From positions 4,118,441 to 4,182,440 of the forward strand of contig BCKC01000001.1 of assembly GCA_001600455.1 (NCBI GenBank): DNA of 64,000 bases, read 5' to 3'. The notes below the pieces were generated by a model. It made no database searches. It was not told the origin of the DNA and worked only from the letters and a program-made list of their open reading frames with translations. Position numbers and translations under genes: made by a program. Of this stretch, positions 22,739 to 36,000 are shown piece after piece. The stretch's first letter is position 1. Every line of letters begins with the position of its first letter. Source of the stretch: Endocalyx cinctus. Taxonomy: Eukaryota; Ascomycota; Sordariomycetes; Amphisphaeriales; Apiosporaceae.

Positions 22739-23866
22739 ATGGTGTGTGTGTGCTCTGCGCTCGTGTCTGAATGTATATATGGATGTAGGTATGTAATAAT
22801 AAGAAAATATTTCGTTTAAAAGAATAGAATAATTGAAATGAATGGCTGGCTGGTGTTTGCTCCGACTTCTTTCATGTTTAATTATTGTACTTCAATAATC
22901 CCTGTTCAAAATACGCTGCGAATGAATACAACCATATCCTCTGGATACTACAGAGTAAGGCATGGCGCAGTACAATATAGACAAGCTGACAAGATATGCA
23001 GGGGAGAGGAGGGGAAAGTATATAGGGTGTCCTCTTTTTTTTTTTTTTTTTTTCTCCCACAATAGGTGTGATGCATCCACCCAAACAGAAGGGCGTGTGG
23101 TAGGGAAAGGCTTTTAAGTAGGTATGGTAGTACAAGGATATTTGAAGTCAGGAACTTCTAGGTAGAGGGGCAGGTCAATGATACACCAGAAAGATACGAC
23201 ACTGTATGAATCAAACTTGTCTTTTTTTTTTCGAGTGTTTCGCGAGGGGAAATGTAAGTAATATTCCAGCTTTATACGTATATGTAAAGTATATATATAA
23301 AGAAAAAGGAAATAATCCAGTATTTTTTTTTTCTCAATATATTAATGACTACTGACCTTTGCTTTTCTCTTCCTTTCTTTCTTTCTTTCTTTCTTTTTTT
23401 CCCCTTTTTTGGAGGGTTTATTTTGTAAAATCACCGTCGTTTTCCTTTTTTTGGGGGGATCCCCTCTGTCTTACTTAATAATTCGTTGTTGAAAATATAT
23501 GCTCGATCTGCGGTTGTGCCCCTGTTATATAGACCATCTAGCCATAAAGGTCCAATTGGATTCTAATCGATCGATCAAACCTTGCAAGTACTCCGTAAAG
23601 CCTCTTGCCAAGGTGAAGATATCGGGATTTCGGGCGGAATTTTTTTTTTTTTTAAAAAAAAAGAGAGAACAAAATAATAAGAAAATGAATGAGATAAATA
23701 TTTTCAACGATGTCAGATTTAATAAAAAGAGGATGAAGAGGGAAAAAGAAAAAGGATAGAGAGAGGGAGAGAGAGGGATAGAGAGAGAGAAAGAGTAAGA
23801 AAAAAGAACTTGTAGTAAGGAAATAGGTGTATTGATCAAGAAGGAGAAGAATAATAATAATAATAC

Positions 23867-23890
23867 CTTGGGGTTAAGTTGCTGATTCAT
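23867..23890 (-). other. Candidate first coding exon of the vib-1-like gene
   Basis: ATG at 23890 opens eight codons (MNQQLNPK) and then meets a GTATTA donor in phase 0, exactly the phase needed by the exon starting at 22210. The minus strand upstream is C- and CT-rich, as in fungal promoters. If true, the first intron is 1656 nt, very long for this kind of genome. No transcript supports it, and a closer ATG could exist in an exon I did not recognise. Confidence 0.35.
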
Positions 23891-24017
23891 GGGGGGGGGG
23901 GAGACTCTTCTCAGTTTCAAAAAGCTGTCGATTCGCCGAGTATATAAAAAAAAAAAGAGTGGTGGTGTCGATAGTACCTAGGTAGGTAATAGGTAATAAA
24001 AGAATATAATAAACGGT

Positions 24018-24067
24018 TGTGGTGGTGGTGGTGGTGGTGGTAGTGGTAGTGGTAGTGGTGGTGGTGG
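24018..24067. repeat. (GTG/GTA)n microsatellite
   Basis: A run of GTG triplets with interspersed AGT lies upstream of the vib-1-like gene. It accounts for the poly-Val and poly-Thr/His frames seen on the two strands here. Confidence 0.85.
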
Positions 24068-24730
24068 CAGTGGGAGTCGCAATGTGCAATGTTCAGACAG
24101 TGAGTAGTCACTGTACGAAGGTGATATATGTGCAGGTACCGAGTGAAAGTAATCAGGTATCTAATAATACTCTTTACTTTCTCTTCTCGTACTTTTATTT
24201 TATCTTATTTTTCTTTTTTATCTTTTCATTTCTCCCCTGAAGGTGTTTTCTTTCTTTCCTTTTTATTTTTAAGAAAAAAAAAACTTGGCTCGGGTTTGTA
24301 TTTCGAATATTGAACGTTGCGTCGGATCCGAGAAACTAAACCAGCCGCAGGAAAAAAAAAAACGACAACGGTTAGCTTGGGTACTCATAATAAACTATAA
24401 TACACCAGTACCTTGACGTTAGGTACTAGGTAGTCAAGATAATGTATTATCTCCGCCGTTTAAAGCAAACTAATGAAATAAATAAAGACAAACTAAAACA
24501 AAAGACATCTCAAAATTGGAAATAAATGAGTGCATCAACAGCCACTCTAACCCACGCTAAAGAAAGCACCTAGTGCTTGTAATAGCGGGTAGGCTGATCT
24601 AAAATGCCATATGGTTCAGGGATCATGGGGGAGGTGCGGGTGTGGGTGTGTGGAGGGTACTTAGTGTAGTATGGATAGTATGGGTACTATGGGTACTGGT
24701 TATAAACATGGGTGTGGGTACTTATGCGTG

Positions 24731-24764
24731 CCGTGATATCGTCATGATAGACAAGATATCACGG
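24731..24764. repeat. Short inverted repeat
   Basis: Arms CCGTGATATC (24731-24740) and GATATCACGG (24755-24764) are exact reverse complements around a 14-nt loop. Two or three more pairs extend outward with one G/T-type mismatch. Confidence 0.8.
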
Positions 24765-27700
24765 TACAAGTAGATATGTCCACGTCTATTGTATTATCTT
24801 GCAACCTTCAGTTATGCAAGCATAATGTACCTTTAAATGCAAGTATCTGACTTGGTAGAACATAATCTTTTTTTTTTTTTTTTTTGGGTTTCGGGGTTTG
24901 TTTAAAAAACAACAAGCAAAAGAAAAAGAAAAAGAGGGCTGTGGCATGCGAGGTAGGCGAGATACTTCCAAGATACTATAGATAAGTACCTTGCAAGGTT
25001 GATATCTCTTACCCGTGCATATACATATGCGAAGATACATATTGAGAGAGACGGAGAGGGAGAGAGGGGCATAATAATAAAATAGACAGAAGTAGGGTTT
25101 AAGGTGGGCAAAGAAAGGGATAAGAGAACATTATAGAAAGGCCTGGAGCCAGGCTCTAACGTGGTAAAATGCGACAGTGTAGAGGGCGAGTTGTATAGGG
25201 TAGATTGTTGTAGTATGAGTATGTATGTACCTTAGGTAAAGACGGGTACCATTCATCAACTAGGCCAAGGCAAGGTGGATGATCCTCACAGGAGAATCCC
25301 AAGCGATTTTGACCGATCTGTCCGAATATTTAAGCCCCCTGTCGATATAGTTATAGATTGACACTGTCAAAGCCCCTGTCAAATCATACTCTGCTCAATT
25401 GATGCTAACCAATTCGAGCTTCTGGCCAGTTCAAACCCGCAGAGCCATGAACTACATCGATAGAAAGCAGTAAAAGGCAAGGCAAGAGTTTGATAAAGTA
25501 ATCGGAAAGCTTGAAACGATGTCGTCCCTTTGAATTAAAAGAAGAAATTAAGGAAAAATTGATCAAAATAAAACAAAAAGAGGAAGGGTGGGAGAAATTT
25601 ATTGGATTTTAAAGTAATTAAATAAACAAATAAAAAAACGAATCAAAGCAGAAGCAAATTTTAGAGAAGGCTCTTTCTTATATATCTTAATAAGGCTTTT
25701 ATTTGATTTCGGATCAAATCACAAAAGCTGCTAAATTCTGAGGAATCGATGAACTAACATCGAAGAGCTTGTCTTTTGATGAGGCAAGAGATAGGAGATA
25801 TGGAATACGATACCACCAGGATTTAATTTGTCAAGGAAGATTGTATTTTACGCACCTGTACGTAACTGTAACTTAGTTAGAGGCCACTCCCTTTCCGATT
25901 TTTGCTTTGCCAAGTCTGTTGCGTTGCAAATTGTGGCGTATGCAGGATATCCCGAACAAGGTTTTTTTTTTTTTTTTTATATATAAGAAAAAAAAAAGGG
26001 AATTCTTCTGCCCTATCGGAAAAGGGCGTTAATACATAGGTACGAGGTACGTAACAGACCTAAGTTAGGGATAATAGTCAGCGATGAGTCTATACTATTA
26101 TGACTTGCAGAGACGCGCAGTCTCGCGTTGAATCTATACTAGCTGAACGGTAACCCTGAACATCGCCCGACATATTGGTTTGCTGCCGGATTGGATCGCT
26201 TGAGACGTATGGTGCGCGGATGTCGTAACAGATGTACATCAACTTTTGAACGATACAGGGGATAGGAAAAGCTACCCAACATCAATGAATAGAAACAAAA
26301 GGAAAATAAGGGCGAAAAAGGAGAGAGAAAAACACAAGATCAATAAATTAAGAGACTTTTAGATAAAAGAATGTATGCCCATACGCATTTGATCACGTAC
26401 CCGGGCTTTCTTGAGTTAAATGGAAATCCTCTATCTATTCTTTCTCTTTGATGCCTCGTGACGGGGAAAAGCTGGCTTGCTCCTCAAATTTTGTGCTGTT
26501 GGGAGATGATCCGGATAAACTGCTGAACAGCACGCGAGTCGAGTTGGGAAGAGAATGTAGATATTGTAAATAGATGCTGTGGATACTTCTCTGTGATAAT
26601 TTGAATTCTTCCACGCTAAAAAGTCGTGCGGTCGTGTCGGATTGGACGAATAGTAGGTGCCTGTATATTATGAGGCGGAGTGGTTCCTATATATCATTAG
26701 AGAGATTTCTGTAGAAAAAAAACCCTGGCGATGTGGCTTCTTATGATCGTACGAGACCGTCTGTAGAGTTGAAAGCTTGGGGAGACCTCAGATATTTAAA
26801 ATGGACCAAGAGTTTCACACGGCTGGTGCACATGAACGGAGCTAGCTCCTTAAAATTTCGCTATACTCGGCCAGACCGCGGAGTTTAATAACTGTAGGAG
26901 ACTGAATAAATGATATAATTTATATAAGATTGATAGTTAAAGAGTTTTGTATGCTCTGGGCCATCTCGTGTTTGTGGAAAGGTTAGGTGGAGGTTGCGCA
27001 AGTTTAATTTTGAGACAGCAGCATCTTTAGTCGAGAAAAAGTGAAGAGGATATCTTGAATTGCTATTCTTCGGTATTTTATTTCACGGTATTTGGATCTC
27101 TACCGGCGTATAGATTCCATGAACACCAAGGGATTGTCTGCGGCTGAGCAGTACCTTGGATATAAGCTGTACAATGTTGATAGGTGTAGCCGTATGGTTA
27201 TATTATCCCCAATTAGAATGGCTCTTATTATGAGCGAGTGATATAAATGGTGATGACCCAAGCGCAATAATATCGGGAATGTGATTCTCAGGGGGCTAGA
27301 TCAGACAATAAGAGGCAAAGCTTGTTCTATTGTGGAAGAAATTATAGAATCCTCATAGGTTTGCCCCGTATGCTCACACTGATAATTAAGTTAGGCAAGA
27401 ACCCGTTCAAGTCGCATAGCATAACGCATACCTCGAAATGTTCTAGTAACTTCACAACTACATCACTCCAGTTGTACACCAGAGTTCTGCACTCACATCA
27501 ACATTACTTTAGTGGATGAGGGTTCGCCATTCTTTGCCAATTATCAACGTGAATAGGTACTTAGCTGTCAATATGCCGTAAATTCCAAAGCAGAAAAGAC
27601 CTAAAATGTTACTGTAATAACCCGTTCTAGATTAACCTTACGGATCACTCATAAGGATTTTTTTTTTCTTTTTTTCGTTCATTTTTCCGTCAAGTCAGCA

Positions 27701-28000
27701 CATATAATAACCCCGATCTGAAGGATGTTATATTATTGTTAAGTACGTATATAATGCAGGAGGATTAAAGGCCTTGGGGGCTAGGTTGACGGGCTTGTTG
27801 AGCTCCGTCTCCCATGCATCAGATATGCAGCTATCCTACCCGTGCTAGTACGTCTATGAGATGCCACAAACATATACTGTACTTGGTAAGGGATCTTCCA
27901 AACCAAGATAGGGTTCAGTTTTCGGTAAAGTGCATACTATGCTCGTAGTAAGGTAGTCGATGTTGACGCTTTAACCCGCCGTCCATTTAGATGCATAGAT

Positions 28001-31000
28001 CAATGGCTAACCGGCTAGTTGAAGTAGTATAAATCGTTATTTTTATCCTCATCCGCTTTTTGTATCAGGTAATATAAAAATTTACCTAATATCTTAGATC
28101 AGTTCTTTTTTTTTTCTCTACCTACTAGATATCTTACTTGACCAAATTCGTCGTCCTTGGTGTCAGGAGAGGACAACAACTGTTGGTTGAGAAAGCTATA
28201 ATTAAGCGATGGCCTGATTTCTCGACTGTTCAGCTTAAAGTAGGTGACTTTTTTTTTTTCTCTCTCCCTCTCTCCCTCTATTATCTAATATTGTTATCTT
28301 CCCCTCCTTCTCATCATCTTTTGAATTACTAACGAATAATATCTCGCTTGGTTTGTATCTTTGGACCAACCAGCGGCGGGTGATTTCTAGGTAACCCAAT
28401 CCATTTGGGATTGATCCGCTGAAATGGATGATCAAATAATAGTTAATTTTTCGGCCCTACCTGGTAGGCTGATGATACGCCGACCACGAGCCTAGCTCTT
28501 CCTCCCCCACCCGTGCATCTATCATCTCGGCAACGACCGACCGATTGCAGCAGGGCTTGGCTTGCATATTCCTTGGTCATTGGTAGGTGGTCTGACATAC
28601 TTACCAGGTTAGATCCGTAAGGTACGGACGTAGCAGTAGATCCATCTACAGCCACCACCGATCTTCGTGTTTCAGTTGTTCATTACTGATGAAGATTTCG
28701 TCATTATCGAACCTGCAGGAAATAAAATTATAAATTTTACTTTCATAATATATTCGCCGAGCATCAATTCTTCGGTCGGCAGATCTAAATAGACCCTCAT
28801 CCATTAGATTGAAAATCTAGACTAAAGAGGTCTGTTGCCACGTCTACGAATGCCATATCGGCGATTTCGGAACGAAAATGATTTCTTCTCCAATTTCATC
28901 AATCTAGTAAAAGTATCTAGTAACTATAATAACCCATATCTACGTACTTAACTTCTTCTATTTTAGCACCCACGTTGCTCTATATTATGCAGAAAATGGG
29001 AGGGAGGGGTGGGGAGGGGGGCGGAAGGAGGAAGATCAGGAGGGGGTAATACAAGAGTATAAGAACAGTTTTAGTCGCAAGTCGCGTACGCCGCCCTAAA
29101 TATACGTAGACCAATGACCATTTCAAGCACGCGAGACGTCAGGAGCCTACGGTCTGAAGAGGTGGACGGATAAGTTTAGGCACGTCTTCGAGAAATGTAC
29201 ATATACAGAATTTTAAGCGCTTGGGGACGCTTAAACGCAAGCGAAGGGCTAAAAAAAAAAAAAAAAGTCGCTCAATCAATCTTTGTAATTTTTTTTCTTC
29301 GATTTCTCAATCAAGGGAGGGAGGGGAATAATTCTTGATGTCAACAGCAAGTAATTAACTTAGTTCATGATGCATCAGCGCCTCCCGACTGCATAGTGCG
29401 GTTGTGTAATTTACCGTCTAATCGAGGACTTACCGATGTCCAATCAATATCTTTATCGCCAGACCTGCCAAAGGTCAAAACTCCTCGAATGTTTCAGGTA
29501 ATGGTACTAGGCCGTTGGAAGGTCCACTGCAGCATTTAATGCCGCGATCCAGGCCTCTGGTTTTGGACAGCATGTTCAAAATGATCGAGGCAAGAACCGG
29601 AGTCAGGCTTGACATCGGTTTATATTTCCTCGTAAATGGCGTGATGTATTTCCGTCCTTCTCTATTAGCTAACGGATCCGGGTGTCGACTACTAGAGTGA
29701 TGAAGGGCGAGGGATAAGGGTGCCGTAGTCGTTGATTCGAGTCTGATCTACGGGGACTGGGTCATAATTAGAAGTCGAGTTTCTTTCGGGTCGGGCCGCT
29801 ACTTCAAAAACAATTGTTCGTGTAGGATAAGATTTGGTATACCTATAGTCTAATGAGACCCTTATTATGCCTACTGTGCATGATGACTGATGAAATGAGG
29901 ATTACATATCACGCAGAGCCAACTTAAGCAGTTGGGTAGGGTAATGGAGACGAGCTTCACTGACCAAAGTAGAAAAAGACCTATGCCGATATTACGAGTG
30001 TAATCTAAGCTCTTGGTTGCAATACTCATGCATACAAATTCAGATCTTGTGGGAGGTGACCGATCATCAATCTGCATACGCTCGAAGCCCGTAGTCTGGC
30101 AAGATAATTAAGGGGGAGCGAGCTTCAGAGAGCCGGTAACAAAGAGAAATCAAGAGAAGATGCTCCGGTCACGATTGATCTTGTAATTATCTGCCATTGC
30201 AGTAGCGAGCCATTGATCTGGATGTTACCCAGTGGTAGCAAGGGGGGGAGGGGGAGGGGGGCCACATGGTAGCGGATATTTTTTTATACAGATACATAGG
30301 TGATTATCTTGGGGTATAATAGTTATCTACCTGCCTAATAAGAAAAATGCAACAATAAAATGGCATCTTGGTATAAAATAATTTATTGGCGAAATTGTAC
30401 CGGTGAGTGTATGTATCCTACTACCATTGCCACTCCTATTTAATAGTACTTAGAGACGAAGAGATTTTAACTAATTAACTAGTGAAAACGAGAAGGCCGA
30501 GGAACTATTAACACCTGCCAGGCGAAATTCGAATCCGACAAGTGTTTGCGTAATTAATCTAGTCACACTGTTTATTGTTCCAAAGAAAGTAACCGGTGAA
30601 GCTGCAGCAAAGACGCACTGCGAGGTTATGTCGAGGTTGCCCGAAGAACAGCAGTAGAGTAAATGACCAGGATTGGCTGAATATGCTGATGTATCAACCA
30701 ATCATTAATGCGAGGGCATTCGAGACCCCTGAAGCAACAGGGGGGGCTGGAGGGGATAAATGTGATACGAATATGTACAATGTGCGAGAGTAAAGATCTT
30801 TAAGAATTCACTGTATCATTCTCGCTATTGATTCTACCAAAGTAAAATACTGTATGTATCTCTTGTTTATTCGTACCGACACGTATACATACATGCTACG
30901 TACACATACCCAACGTCCCATTTTCATATGACTTATTATCAATATATCAATAAACCAATCTGAAAATACGAATTATAATTCCCTATTATTTCTCGATCTA

Positions 31001-33000
31001 TTCCATCCTTTATTTCTTTTTCTTTTGATACGTAATGATATACGGTCGGTATAGAATACTTCCCCTTCGATTTTAATAGAAAAACACGATGATCTCTAAA
31101 GATAAAGCTTGATCAGGCTTCACGTTACCTTCATGGTCTCAACAAAGAGAGAGAGAGAAAGAGATACAGAAGGAGATAGAGGGAGTGAGGGAGGCAGCTT
31201 TTGGGCGCGTGGCAGCATTGTGGAGGGAAATCGAGTGAGTACCCAAGGATCGCAGTTGTGCGCCCCAACGTCCCTCTGCATTGACGATTAATCACTAGCA
31301 AACACCCAGCCATACAAAAATTCTCGCTGACTCCTGCCCTGAACTGTGACCAACACTATATGCTACTCAACTTCCGCAATTGAGTGGTCGGCTATAGGGA
31401 CCGAATTTTCTCTAACAAGACGGAAAGAGACTCGCAAATTATCATATATTAGCTACCATCGCGTGGTAGACATGCGGTCTCAACGTTTAATATTAAGTAT
31501 TGGTATGGCTGCCACACTCGTCTGTAGATTGGTTTCTAGTCACGTATTATATCAAATATCATATCATTAAATTCGAAGGGTTTATTTAAATCCAAGCTCA
31601 CGAATTACCATTAAGAATAACATTTACGTTAGATTACGTCTATCGCATTTCTGACTGGGCTAGCAGTCACAACTGTGTAGTGAATATTATACAGGTACTG
31701 TATGTATGTACGTATCACTTATATTAGACTTAGTGACACTGCTCTTTAACGGAACTAATACTTGATCATATACAATCCAGCGGATAAAAACTGGGATGAC
31801 TTTCGCTAAAGTCCCTTGCTTCCAAGAGTATTGAAATAGGGGTTATCGGAGCTCCTCCTTGTTGCAACCATCCGCAAATAATTATTCTCTACTAATAAAT
31901 GGGCGGTAACTCCTTATCATCATACATGGTCTAGTACGGTTTAGGTTGTCTTCGTATTAACTTATCTCTGCTATTTTTTTTTTTTTTTTGTTTACTTGAA
32001 AGAAAATACTCGCGAGCAGTATTGTAAACTTGATCTGCATCCGTATGCAGCCATTCGCACACGTTCTTTGAACCGTCATCAGCGACTTCGTATCAGGCAT
32101 GTTGCATTGAGTGCTACCTGTGTAAACATATAACCATTCCTGTATTGTATTATAGCTTGTAAATCTACCATTGATCCCCCACATCCTCTGCTTTTCATTG
32201 AGTTTCAACGATGGAGGCCAACATATAGCTGCCCAGAAAGAATAATTCTTTTCGCAGAAAAAGAGAGAGGCAAAAAAAGAGAGAAAAAAAAGGACTTGCC
32301 CCTATGAATACATCACCACTACCGTGATGTCATTTGCAACCATTTTCCGAAGAGCCTTGCAAATCTCAACAAATAATGTTATTTTGTTTAATACGTACGT
32401 ACTTGATAAAGGAAACGACCTAAATTTCACCCTTGATCCAAAGAAAATGGATCACCACCCTAATTACTAATGTATATTTGCATGTATCTTTTTTTTTTTC
32501 TCAAGGGGAGGGGTGAAGAGGCTTTCTTCTAAATCAACTAGATAGGTATCTTAAAGTGAAGAGGGATAAAAAGAAGGGGGGAAGCAAACCTTTTTCTCAT
32601 CACATATGATCAGCGGCAAGGGGGGAGGAGAAGTGCAATCATTCTTTTCGGCTCGAATTTTACTAAATGTGTGATACCCACTCAGCCATTCGTAACCTAA
32701 TGTAAAACTTCAAGACCAACCACAGGCCAATACTTTAATAAAAATACAGGACATATAGTGGCATAAATGAGCGGTTGTGCGAGTATTAAACCGGGAACTG
32801 TACCCGAATATCCACTCTAGTTGCCTGCAGGTCATAATCATTGTCATGTCACATCCCGAGCACATTGAAAATTGCTAACTGGACAGGACGGAATCGTCAC
32901 CGGCCCAGCGGCATCTCCGATTTCCAACAGGTCTTCTCCATAGAGCACCGCAAAAGAGACTATAAATCCCCCGGCGCTCTCTATATCAAAATTATTATTT
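28001..33000. other. Gene desert, middle part
   Basis: No supported gene. G-rich tracts on the + strand lie at 28998-29045 and 30241-30261, an A run at about 29252-29266, (GA)-rich sequence at about 31147-31190 and a T run at about 31974-31989. A 61-codon frame at 29515-29700 has mixed composition but no start context, splice support or recognisable motif. Confidence 0.5.
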
Positions 33001-36000
33001 ATGAAGGTGATAAAATATTTCGGTAAACCGCTTACGAGCGTAGTAATTATTAGAAAAGAGTGGTGCCTACTAAACCAGATACTAAATCCCAAATACGTAG
33101 ATACGTGCCTACTATTACATCCTGAGACACGCACCTTACCTCTAGTATACCTGTCTCAAGCAGATGAAATCTTCCTTCCTGACCCATACTGTCGGGTCAG
33201 CTCGGTACGTATACGGGACACTGTCAATTTGCCTCGTTTTCTCCTATTTGCCTGAAGGAGACCACTACGGTGAGTAGACAATATACAAGATAATATTGAC
33301 ATTATAATTTCGTTAATATTCCACGTTGCTCAAGCTCTCTATTTGTATCGAAGCTAACGCAGACCGAAAATATTAGCTTCCGTACCTATTCGCTTCTCAT
33401 TTCCATTTTTGGGTGCTATGTACATACCGTACCAGGTTCGCTTCTTTTGTCCCTAGACAACATTCAATTCCTGGTCTAGAATAATAATCTTGTATAGATT
33501 GACTCCACGATGACGAGTATCAAAATAGCGAAGTGACAAGGCCAACGCTCATAGGTTTCGCGGCAGGCGCCGATTTCCCAAAGTGTGTTTTATTTTTTAT
33601 TTTTTTAAAAAAAATTAAAAGAAACCCGGTCCAGTTCGAGCGTATAGTAAAAAGTATTGAAGAGTACAAGCTTTCATGTCGGTTGGTAAGTTCAATGATC
33701 AGAGATCCAAGTAACCTATCAGTAAACGTACCGACGATATACTATACGTTATCTGTATGCCTATTAGGGATTATGACCTTCTACGCAGGAATATTTGCAA
33801 CATGATACGATTAATTCACAGATGACTCCTGATAATTCTCGTTTGATAGGTCGCTGATTATCTTATACATTTTACGATGTGCTTACCGGTGCGGATAAGA
33901 TCCATCTCCCATTTGACGTTATCAGACCGATCATGATGCTTTCCATGAATTAATATTCCAACATTTCTCTGAAATACACCATTCAGATATCTTTCCTGGT
34001 CATAATATGATTCCACTTCAGTTTGCATGGGTCAATTCACAACGCATCTTTCCGAGCATGGAAATCTTGTTTCTTGCGTAACGCAACCCTAGCGTGGCAA
34101 GGCACTGGCTCACAACACCAATGCGAACAAACCCTGCTAGTTATTTTCTCTAGCCACCCCTTACATCCAACTTACCATCTGACTCCCAGCCATTTATGTT
34201 CTGATAAACTCCATCAGATCGTCAAAGTTGCATACTTTGGGCAATACCCCCTATGGAATGTTGATGCTTTAGATGGTTCCCGTATTCCAACTGTTGACGT
34301 GTTCGAGAATATGCAGATGACGGATTAAACCCACCACTATGGTTAATTATAGTCTGTACTCTAATTATTTAATAAAATGTCATCTTTTCTCCGATGAAGA
34401 GATCCTATGAGCCTTGTTATTCCAGCCTCACGAATCATACTCGTCTATAAACTACTAAAGTAGACCTGCCCGAACTCCTATTATTACGTACAAGGGAAAC
34501 AAAAATAATCTTTCTCTCGCTATTGTGGTACGATTTCGTTTTGGCATCAACCGATACCAATATGGGTGCCTGCTAGTAGATCGAGAAAAGATTGCTCTAT
34601 AAAAAATGTGCTTTAGATTTTTCAACTAGGTAATAAGAAGATCAACAGGACAACTCAGGACAACTCAAATGTATACTTCATTGTACCTTTGGCTCATCTG
34701 CTCTCAATCTACTTTAGCACATTTCTCACATGATAGATGACTCGTCGTACACCGATCGTATTTCCCGCAGGGTGAGCCTTGTCTCTTAGGACTCGGGGAA
34801 ATCCTCCATGACTACAATATGTGTAATGAGTGGCGATAGGAAAACTCCCCGCAAAGCAAGAGGGACATCTCCGCTACATCTTTATACCCATCCTAAGCAC
34901 GAGCCCAAGCCTGCTTTGTCACATTCTTCTTATGGCATTAGTATCATTCATGTGTCTCATCGGCTGTATGGTAGCAAGCGTCAACGCTACCACAACTCTG
35001 CACGGCGTTTCTCCCCATCTTAAGGTCCTGATGGTTGTTTAGGCTAGTTATGATCTTGTGCAGTGTGTCAGGTTACAATGGCAACCCTCCTAAGTGATAA
35101 CCAGTCACTCAGTGCATAAAACGTTGCTCCAATAAATAAAATGAACAAAAACTTAGTAGCGGTTGAAAATAGAGGCCATCCATGAACCGTTGCTAGGACA
35201 ATAATTTTGCCAGTTTTGATGAAAATTATTCGATTGAAATTTGTATTATCAGTCCAGAGGAAGAGAGAGAGGTATGATGCCTTCTTTCAAAAGCCTGTTT
35301 TTGAAATGACTTTAATCATAATTACAGTCTGCGTAACAAAATTTCCCAGTATTATATCTACACGCAGGCCCAGTATTCAGTGCCGACAACCCTTCCGAAG
35401 TCATACAGAGTCTCTTATCAAGTTCCGAACCATGAAGTCTCTACTTCTAGTAATTTATACTACCGATTCTTGACTCCACGAACCCAATTACACATAATCA
35501 GGTAATATGCCGCTGCGGAAAATGCGTTTTATGGTCTTATGCTGCTAAAGATTCCTTTCAAGAGACAAAAAGGACAACGAGGGGCCGAGAAGAAGAATCA
35601 CGCATAATATTCACATCTTTGAATAGATGTAATTAGATGTATGTAATGGTTGAAATTTTGAAATTTTCGTGCTTTCGTATGGGTCGTTAGACCACGACAC
35701 CAAGTAATTACAACGCATCAAAGCATGCTATGCTGTCATCAGACACATAAAATTATACAACATTCCCCATATGAATGAACTTAGAATATTATAAGAACCT
35801 TGACTTCGATGTGAACACGTCTGTATGTCTATGCGTTCTCCCGTAATCGTAACTCGTGTCAATTGGCGAACATTTATGGCATCAGGGCTTAGGCAGTGAG
35901 CATATTACCGGAGTTATTCTATTCATCATTAATATTGTAGATTCTAGATTGAAAAGTTCCCTATGGCTTCTCTGTTTGTACTAAATATGTTTGATTCACT

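Larger units (their letters stand above)
23891..28000. other. Gene desert, left part
   Basis: The first part of the desert probably includes the vib-1-like promoter (CT-rich on the minus strand). It holds the GTG microsatellite, T runs at 24868-24885 and about 25962-25978, and an inverted repeat at 24731-24764. No open frame over about 90 codons looks coding. Confidence 0.5.

Noticed and set aside
24019..24240. Poly-Val frame and the opposite poly-Thr/His frames
   Set aside because: They are translations of the GTG microsatellite, not genes.
29515..29700. 61-codon frame with mixed composition in the desert
   Set aside because: It lacks an ATG at its start, any splice-compatible neighbour and any recognisable motif.
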